42,622 nucleotides of DNA from Candidatus Delongbacteria bacterium (GTDB taxonomy: Bacteria; CAIWAD01). Below, in pieces: positions 30,693 through 42,622 of the stretch. The first letter of the stretch is position 1. Each line of letters opens with the position of its first letter. Where the stretch lies: positions 1 through 42,622 of the forward strand of contig JBAYTZ010000023.1 in the NCBI GenBank assembly GCA_041675285.1, in the 5' to 3' direction. Made by a program: the position numbers and the translations under genes. The notes under the pieces are model-generated. The model was given only the letters and a program-made list of their open reading frames with translations, was not told where the DNA came from and ran no database searches.

Positions 30693-30697
30693 TGCCA
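30679..30697. repeat. Degenerate REP-like palindrome across the RAYT stop codon
   Basis: GGTGTCAGGCAT followed by GATGCCA matches the left arm of the upstream palindromes (GTGTCAGGCAC) and folds imperfectly. It encodes the last residues RCQA and the TGA of the transposase. Confidence 0.6.
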
Positions 30698-30711
30698 GAG
30701 CATGACGCAAA

Positions 30712-30739
30712 AGGCCCGGCCGCTTGCGCGACCGGGCCT
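30712..30739 (-). terminator. Terminator of the rpoBC operon
   Basis: AGGCCCGG and CCGGGCCT form an 8-bp stem around a 12-nt loop; on the minus strand TTTTGCG follows. It lies 29 nt after the rpoC stop. Confidence 0.8.
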
Positions 30740-30767
30740 CGTACGTTGCCGTGTGAGGGCAGGAGTC

Positions 30768-35063
<4,296 letters not shown>

Positions 35064-35080
35064 GATGTCCTCCCTTATCC

Positions 35081-38863
<3,783 letters not shown>

Positions 38864-39082
38864 CAGAGACCTCCTCCACCAGGGGCAGCATGTTCAACCC
38901 CAGACAGGCAAGCCCGCACGGTGGGCGGGTTGTGTGGGGCGCGGTGTCGGATGCCCGGGATGGGACCGAACAGGGGGAAGGGGCTGCTGAGCTTTGAAAT
39001 GAAGCGGCTCAACCGGCCTCCTGCCTTTCCTGTTGACTTCCCTGGGCGTACGGGGACCCAATGGTCCGAAAAACAAGGGGAA

Positions 39083-39108
39083 GCCACACCCCCGGTCGGG
39101 GGTGTGGC
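39083..39108 (-). terminator. Hairpin between rplL and rpoB, probable attenuator
   Basis: An 11-bp perfect stem (GCCACACCCCC with GGGGGTGTGGC, loop GGTC); on the minus strand CTTCCCCTTGTTTTT follows. It lies 24 nt after the rplL stop. Partial termination between rplL and rpoB is known in E. coli and would set the ribosome to polymerase ratio here too. Confidence 0.75.
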
Positions 39109-39131
39109 GGGATGGGCATGAACCGTCGAGA

Positions 39132-39506
39132 TTACTTGATCTCGAGCGTGGCGCCCTCGGCCTCGAGCTTCTCTTTGATCTCGTTGGCCTCGGCCTCGGA
39201 CACCTTCTCCTTGACCGCCCTGGGCAGGTTGTCGACGAAGTCCTTGGACTCCTTCAGACCCAGGCCGATGATGTCCTTGATGACCTTGATGACGCTGATC
39301 TTCTTCTGACCCGCGCTGGTCATGATCACGTCAAACTCGGTCTGGACTTTCTCTTCCACGGGACCGTCGCTGCCGCCGGACATCATGGCCACAGGGGCCG
39401 CCGCGGACACGTTGAACTCGGTCTCAATCGCCTTGACGAGCTCGGACAGCTCCAGCACGGTCATTTCCTTGACCTGCTCGATGAAGGCAGCCTTGTCGAA
39501 CGCCAT
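39132..39506 (-). CDS. rplL: 50S ribosomal protein L7/L12
   Basis: A 124-residue L7/L12: N-terminal dimerisation helices (MAFDKAAFIEQVKEMTVLELSELVKAIE), an Ala/Gly/Ser hinge (about 33-52) and the globular factor-binding domain EKVQTEFDVIMTSAGQKKISVIKVIKDIIGLGLKESKDFVDNLP. It forms the stalk on L10 that recruits elongation factors. AGGAG precedes the ATG. It lies 44 nt after rplJ and before the rplL-rpoB hairpin. Normal length; nothing unusual. Confidence 0.98.
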   Translation of the reverse strand: MAFDKAAFIEQVKEMTVLELSELVKAIETEFNVSAAAPVAMMSGGSDGPVEEKVQTEFDVIMTSAGQKKISVIKVIKDIIGLGLKESKDFVDNLPRAVKEKVSEAEANEIKEKLEAEGATLEIK

Positions 39507-39550
39507 GGGTATCTCCTTTGTCGCTTTGTCTGTTCCGAAGGCGACCGGGC

Positions 39551-40192
39551 CTAGGCCTCGGCGCCGCCTTCCGCTTCCTCACCGGCGGCCTCAGGCGAGG
39601 CGTCCGGGGCTGTCTCTTCAACCGGGGCGGCCACCGGCGCCGGCTCGGCCGTGGCAGCCGGAGCGCTGACCTGGGTCAGGGCGGCGCCCGGTGTGGCGGT
39701 GCCCGCTTCCGTGGTCTTGTCCGCCACCGCGTTCAGGGCGCGGGCGAAGCTGGCGATGATGCTGTTCAGCACACCGGCCAACATGCCCAGGGCTTCCTGA
39801 CGCGTCGGCATGGAGGCCAGGGTTCCCAGGAACTCGCCACCGTGCACGCTGTCCTCGAACCCGATGGCCTTGACCACCGGCCGCTCCTTGTGGTAGGCGG
39901 CAAAGCGCTTGAGCACCTTGGCCACCACGGGAGCCTCACCGTAGGCCAGGGTCAACGAGCACGGACCGTGGAGATCCTTGCCAGCGTTGGCCCAGGGCGT
40001 GTCCGCCAGGGACAGACGGATGAGGTTGTTCTTGACGATCTGGATTTCGGCGTCGGCCTTGCGCAGCTCGTTGCGAAGCTCCGTCAAGGTGGTCACGTTC
40101 ATGTGGGAATAGTCCGCCACATAGACCGCCTTGGCCCTCTTCAGCCGGGAGCCCAGCTCCTGGACAACGGCTTCTTTCTTCGGGGTAGGCAT
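39551..40192 (-). CDS. rplJ: 50S ribosomal protein L10 with C-terminal acidic tail
   Basis: A 213-residue L10, the base of the L7/L12 stalk. The N-terminal domain (KKEAVVQELGSRLKRAKAVYVADYSHM, ELRNELRKADAEIQIVKNNLIRLSL) is standard. The family is usually 165-180 residues; here about 45 extra residues rich in Ala, Pro and Glu (PAATAEPAPVAAPVEETAPD and on to the end) follow the L12-binding helix. The tail resembles extensions seen in some FCB and candidate-phylum ribosomal proteins. It starts 9 nt after the rplA stop. In many bacteria L10-L12 represses its own operon through the leader; no specific leader structure was identified. Confidence 0.97.
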   Translation of the reverse strand: MPTPKKEAVVQELGSRLKRAKAVYVADYSHMNVTTLTELRNELRKADAEIQIVKNNLIRLSLADTPWANAGKDLHGPCSLTLAYGEAPVVAKVLKRFAAYHKERPVVKAIGFEDSVHGGEFLGTLASMPTRQEALGMLAGVLNSIIASFARALNAVADKTTEAGTATPGAALTQVSAPAATAEPAPVAAPVEETAPDASPEAAGEEAEGGAEA

Positions 40193-40201
40193 CGGGAACT
40201 C

Positions 40202-40906
40202 CTATTTCACGCGGTCAAGGACTTCGGCCTTGTCCAACTTGATGCCCGGACCCATGGTGCTGGCGACGCTGATGCTCTTGACGTAGTTGCCCTTGGCGCC
40301 CGAAGGTTTGAGCTTCAGCACCGTGCGGACGAATTCCTCCACGTTCTCGACCAGCTTTTCAGCTTCGAAGGAGGCTTTCCCCACGCCGACGTGGAGAATA
40401 CCGTAGCGATCGACCCGGAAATCGATTCGACCGGCCTTCACCTCCCGCACCGCCTGTCCCACATTGGGAGTCACCGTCCCCACCTTCGGATTCGGCATCA
40501 GGCCGCGCGGTCCCAGGATCCGGCCAAGCTTGCCCACGACGCCCATGGCATCGGGGGTGGCAATCACACTGTCGAACTCGATCCAACCGGCTTGGATTTT
40601 CTCCGCCATGTCGTCGAGTCCGACGAAGTCGGCACCTGCTTCCAGGGCCTCCTTGTGCTTGTCGGGCTTGGCCAAAACAAGGACACGAACGCTCTTGCCA
40701 GTTCCGTGTGGAAGGGAAACTGTCCCTCTAACGATCTGGTCCGCATGCCGCGGATCGACGCCGAGGTTCATGGTGACTTCCACCGTCTCGTCAAACTTGG
40801 TCGCCGTGGCGCATTCCTTCAACAGCTTGACGCCGTCATTCAGGAGATACAGCTTCAGACGATCAACCTTGGCGAAAGCGGAAGAGTACCTTTTGCTTCT
40901 CTTCAT
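40202..40906 (-). CDS. rplA: 50S ribosomal protein L1
   Basis: A 234-residue L1 with the expected motifs MNLGVDPRHADQIVRGTVSLPHGTGK (about 46-71), GRILGPRGLMPNPKVGTVTPNV (about 126-147) and the C-terminal ASTMGPGIKLD. It binds 23S rRNA at the L1 stalk and usually represses the rplK-rplA transcript. It lies 24 nt after rplK and 9 nt before rplJ. Length and sequence are ordinary. Confidence 0.98.
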   Translation of the reverse strand: MKRSKRYSSAFAKVDRLKLYLLNDGVKLLKECATATKFDETVEVTMNLGVDPRHADQIVRGTVSLPHGTGKSVRVLVLAKPDKHKEALEAGADFVGLDDMAEKIQAGWIEFDSVIATPDAMGVVGKLGRILGPRGLMPNPKVGTVTPNVGQAVREVKAGRIDFRVDRYGILHVGVGKASFEAEKLVENVEEFVRTVLKLKPSGAKGNYVKSISVASTMGPGIKLDKAEVLDRVK

Positions 40907-40930
40907 GTCTCTGCCTTGGCTTCCTTTGGA

Positions 40931-41353
40931 TTAGTCTTCTACCACGATACCCATGGACAAGGCCGTGCCCGCGATGATGCGCGCACCCATCTCCTCGTCA
41001 TAGGCGTTGAGGTCTTCTTTCTTGATGCGGGCGATCTCCCGGCACTGCTCCCAGGTGATCTTGCCCACCTTCTCGCGGTTGGGCACGCCGCTGCCCTTGG
41101 CGATGCCGGCCACCTTCTTCAGCAGGTTGGAGGCGGGCGGGGTCTTGGTGATGAACGTGAAGGAGCGGTCGGCGTAGACCGTGATCACCACCGGGATGAT
41201 CATGCCCTTCTGATCCTGCGTCTTGGCGTTGTACTGCTTGCAGAATTCCATGATGTTCACGCCATGCTGACCCAGGGCCGGACCCACGGGCGGAGCCGGC
41301 GTGGCGGCTCCGGCGGGGAGCTGCAGCTTGATGTAACCGGTGATCTTCTTCAT
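40931..41353 (-). CDS. rplK: 50S ribosomal protein L11
   Basis: A 140-residue L11 with the N-terminal thiostrepton/RelA-interacting domain (KLQLPAGAATPAPPVGPALGQHGVNIMEFCKQYNA) and the C-terminal rRNA-binding domain (TPPASNLLKKVAGIAKGSG ... ITWEQCREIARIKKEDLNA). It lies 55 nt after nusG in the standard order. AGGACG precedes the ATG. No unusual features. Confidence 0.98.
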   Translation of the reverse strand: MKKITGYIKLQLPAGAATPAPPVGPALGQHGVNIMEFCKQYNAKTQDQKGMIIPVVITVYADRSFTFITKTPPASNLLKKVAGIAKGSGVPNREKVGKITWEQCREIARIKKEDLNAYDEEMGARIIAGTALSMGIVVED

Positions 41354-41408
41354 GCGCGTCGTCCTGTGAATCGGTTGTCTTCGCCTTGCCCGCCCGCTGG
41401 CGGCTTCC

Positions 41409-41981
41409 TCAATTGATGGGTTCCACCTGGGTGAAATTCAGTTCCACCGGGGTGGAGCGTCCGAAAATGGACACCATCACCTTGAGTCGCTTCTTCTCGT
41501 CGTTGATTTCCTGCAGCGTGCCCGTGAAATCGTTGAAGGGGCCGTCGATGATCTTCACCGTCTCGCCCAACTTGTAGCGGTGATCCAGAGTCGGTTCGTC
41601 GCTGGCGCCCATCCGGCCGATGATGCGCTTCACGTCCGTGTCCGACAGGGGATGCGGCTCGTTGTTGGGGCCCACGAAGTTGAGGACGGACGGGGAGTTG
41701 AGCAGGAAGTGGCGGGTTTGCAGGGTCAGGATCATCTCCACGAACATGTAGCCCGGGAAGTTGATGACGTCCTTGACCTTACGCTTGCCGGCACGCATTT
41801 CCACCTTCTTTTCGGTGGGAATGTGCACGTCCGTGATCTGGTCGCCCAGTCCCACGCGACGGGCCTCTTCCAGCACGTAGCGCTTGACCTTCTCTTCCTG
41901 GCCCGTGAAGACCTGGACCGCATACCAGCGCTTGACGGGGAGATTCTCGTCCACGTTGGCTTGCTGCATCAAATCCGACAT
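41409..41981 (-). CDS. nusG: Transcription termination/antitermination protein NusG
   Basis: A 190-residue NusG: NGN domain from KRWYAVQVFTGQEEKVKRYV (18-37), GYMFVEMIL (about 77-85), and the C-terminal KOW domain with GETVKIIDGPFNDFTGTLQEINDEKKRLKVMVSIFGRSTPVELNF (about 138-182). It binds the beta' clamp and links to Rho or S10. GGGGAG precedes the ATG. It follows secE by 13 nt. The NGN-KOW layout is standard, without an insertion. Confidence 0.98.
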   Translation of the reverse strand: MSDLMQQANVDENLPVKRWYAVQVFTGQEEKVKRYVLEEARRVGLGDQITDVHIPTEKKVEMRAGKRKVKDVINFPGYMFVEMILTLQTRHFLLNSPSVLNFVGPNNEPHPLSDTDVKRIIGRMGASDEPTLDHRYKLGETVKIIDGPFNDFTGTLQEINDEKKRLKVMVSIFGRSTPVELNFTQVEPIN

Positions 41982-41994
41982 GCCGCTCCCCTTG

Positions 41995-42174
41995 TTACAG
42001 AATCCAACCCACGGCGCGGGAAAGGATCAGGTCGAAGAGGTAGACGGTCACAGCGAGCAGCAGCGAAACGAAGATCACCACACTGGTGGAGCTCTTCAGC
42101 ATGGGCCAACTGGGCCAGTTGACCTTCTTCATCTCGTCTTGCACTTCGCTGAAATAGGTCTTCATGTTGACCAT
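41995..42174 (-). CDS. secE: Preprotein translocase subunit SecE
   Basis: A 59-residue SecE: MVNMKTYFSEVQDEMKKVNW with the conserved amphipathic segment (MKKVNWPSW), then one membrane helix SVVIFVSLLLAVTVYLFDLI and the C-terminal ILSRAVGWIL. It is the short single-helix form usual outside Enterobacteria and holds the SecY halves together. The ATG at 42174 is preferred; a second ATG three codons later is possible. It sits between tRNA-Trp and nusG in the canonical order. Confidence 0.95.
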   Translation of the reverse strand: MVNMKTYFSEVQDEMKKVNWPSWPMLKSSTSVVIFVSLLLAVTVYLFDLILSRAVGWIL

Positions 42175-42201
42175 GTGAAGTCCCTGATTCTCCGATCAAA
42201 G

Positions 42202-42274
42202 CAGGCCAGGAGGGATTCGAACCCCCAACCTACGGATTTGGAGTCCGCCGCTCTACCATTAGAGCTACTGGCCT
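42202..42274 (-). tRNA. tRNA-Trp (anticodon CCA)
   Basis: A complete cloverleaf on the minus strand: acceptor AGGCCAG/CTGGCCT, D arm GCTCTAATGGTAGAGC, anticodon arm GCGGA-CTCCAAA-TCCGT with anticodon CCA, and T arm GGGGG-TTCGAAT-CCCTC (one G-U pair). The discriminator is G and CCA is not encoded. Position between rpmG and secE is canonical. Confidence 0.96.
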
Positions 42275-42289
42275 GTGCGGCGAGCCGCT

Positions 42290-42439
42290 CTACTTGGTTT
42301 CCTTGTGCGGCGTGTGCTTGTTGCACCACGGGCAGTACTTGGTGAACTCAACGCGGCCCGTGTGCTTGCGCTTGTTCTTGGTGGTCGTGTAGTTGCGCCG
42401 CTTGCACTCCTGGCAAGCCAGGATCACGATGTCGCGCAT
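42290..42439 (-). CDS. rpmG: 50S ribosomal protein L33
   Basis: A 49-residue L33 (MRDIVILACQECKRRNYTTT ... KHTGRVEFTKYCPWCNKHTPHKETK). It has two CxxC pairs, so it is the zinc-binding C+ form. GGAAGGAG precedes the ATG at 42439. It lies between tuf and tRNA-Trp, as in many bacteria. Confidence 0.96.
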   Translation of the reverse strand: MRDIVILACQECKRRNYTTTKNKRKHTGRVEFTKYCPWCNKHTPHKETK

Positions 42440-42484
42440 GGCCCAGCTCCTTCCTTGACCCGGGCTTGGTCCCGGTCCCCGGTC

Positions 42485-42512
42485 GTAGGGACACGATGGA
42501 TCGTGTCCCTAC
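42485..42512. repeat. Perfect 13-bp inverted repeat between tuf and rpmG
   Basis: GTAGGGACACGAT and its exact reverse complement ATCGTGTCCCTAC flank a 2-bp centre. It lies 13 nt after the tuf stop. No T tail follows on either strand, so it is not a classic terminator; it may be a small dispersed palindromic element or an RNA-processing/stability hairpin. Confidence 0.7.
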
Positions 42513-42525
42513 CTGTCCGGGTCGA

Positions 42526-42622
42526 TTACTTCTGAATTTCCGTCACCACGCCGGCGCCGATGGTCCGCCCGCCTTCGCGGATGGCGAAGCGCAGGTCCTT
42601 CTCCATGGCGATGGGCGCGATC
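42526..42622 (-). CDS. tuf: Elongation factor Tu, C-terminal fragment (cut by window edge)
   Basis: The last 31 codons of EF-Tu, ending MEKDLRFAIREGGRTIGAGV and VTEIQK, then TAA. The 5' part lies beyond the window. It is the first visible gene of the tuf-rpmG-trnW-secE-nusG series. Confidence 0.95.
   Translation of the reverse strand, partial: IAPIAMEKDLRFAIREGGRTIGAGVVTEIQK

Larger units (their letters stand above)
29607..30697 (+). mobile_element. REP/RAYT locus
   Basis: REP-like palindromes upstream, a single-domain Y1 transposase (30117-30692) and a degenerate palindrome over its stop codon together match the layout of REP-associated tyrosine transposase loci. No TnpB, target-site duplication or IS200/605-type end structures are evident, so autonomous mobility of the whole unit is uncertain. 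Confidence 0.7.

Overview
The window is a high-GC bacterial chromosome segment, almost fully coding. Three things suggest a diderm of the Fibrobacteres-Chlorobi-Bacteroidetes (FCB) neighbourhood, possibly an uncultured candidate phylum: a secreted beta-helix protein with a Por/FlgD-like C-terminal sorting domain, beta-barrel-type proteins, and very large periplasmic or extracellular multiheme cytochromes. The phylum is inferred; no 16S gene is present. Canonical tuf, rpmG, tRNA-Trp, secE, nusG, rplKAJL and rpoBC at the right end confirm a bacterial chromosome.

Layout. 1-165: fifteen copies of an 11-bp tandem repeat. 235-3337 (minus): tightly coupled operon of a membrane-anchored LuxR-type regulator, CorA/ZntB-like transporter, beta-carbonic anhydrase, heavy-metal chaperone-like protein and flavin reductase-like protein. 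3471-16232 (plus): one apparent nine-gene operon. It opens with three membrane-glycan genes (duplicated LAB_N protein, ArnT-like GT-C transferase, DPM1-like GT2) and runs by overlap into a diheme cytochrome b, an Fe-S/FAD oxidoreductase, a 20-heme cytochrome, a 37-heme cytochrome, a putative outer-membrane barrel and a 19-heme cytochrome. 16245-22660 and on to 28106 (minus): tRNA-Glu, a lipoprotein, a barrel-SppA fusion, a 36-residue membrane peptide, a YfhO/flippase/GT2 polysaccharide operon, the beta-helix protein and two methyltransferases. About 27230-29490 is visibly AT-rich and looks transferred. 29607-30697: REP-like palindromes and a RAYT transposase. 30768-42622 (minus): the transcription/translation supercluster.

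The standout is 6427-16232, which encodes 76 CXXCH c-heme sites in three proteins. The 37-heme and 19-heme proteins are built from the same roughly 73-residue three-heme module (3n+1 hemes: 12 versus 6 modules), share their end caps and flank a barrel-like protein. With the coupled cytochrome b and NAD(P)H-type flavoprotein, the simplest model is a trans-envelope electron conduit or heme wire fed from the cytoplasmic pool. The co-transcribed glycan/lipid genes suggest that surface modification and electron export are deployed together. This is inference from architecture and gene order.

Promoters with a TTG-containing -35 box, a 17-bp spacer and a TAnnnT -10 box were recognised upstream of tRNA-Glu, the nine-gene operon, the SUMF1-like gene and (weaker) the beta-helix gene. 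Several Rho-independent terminators delimit the units.
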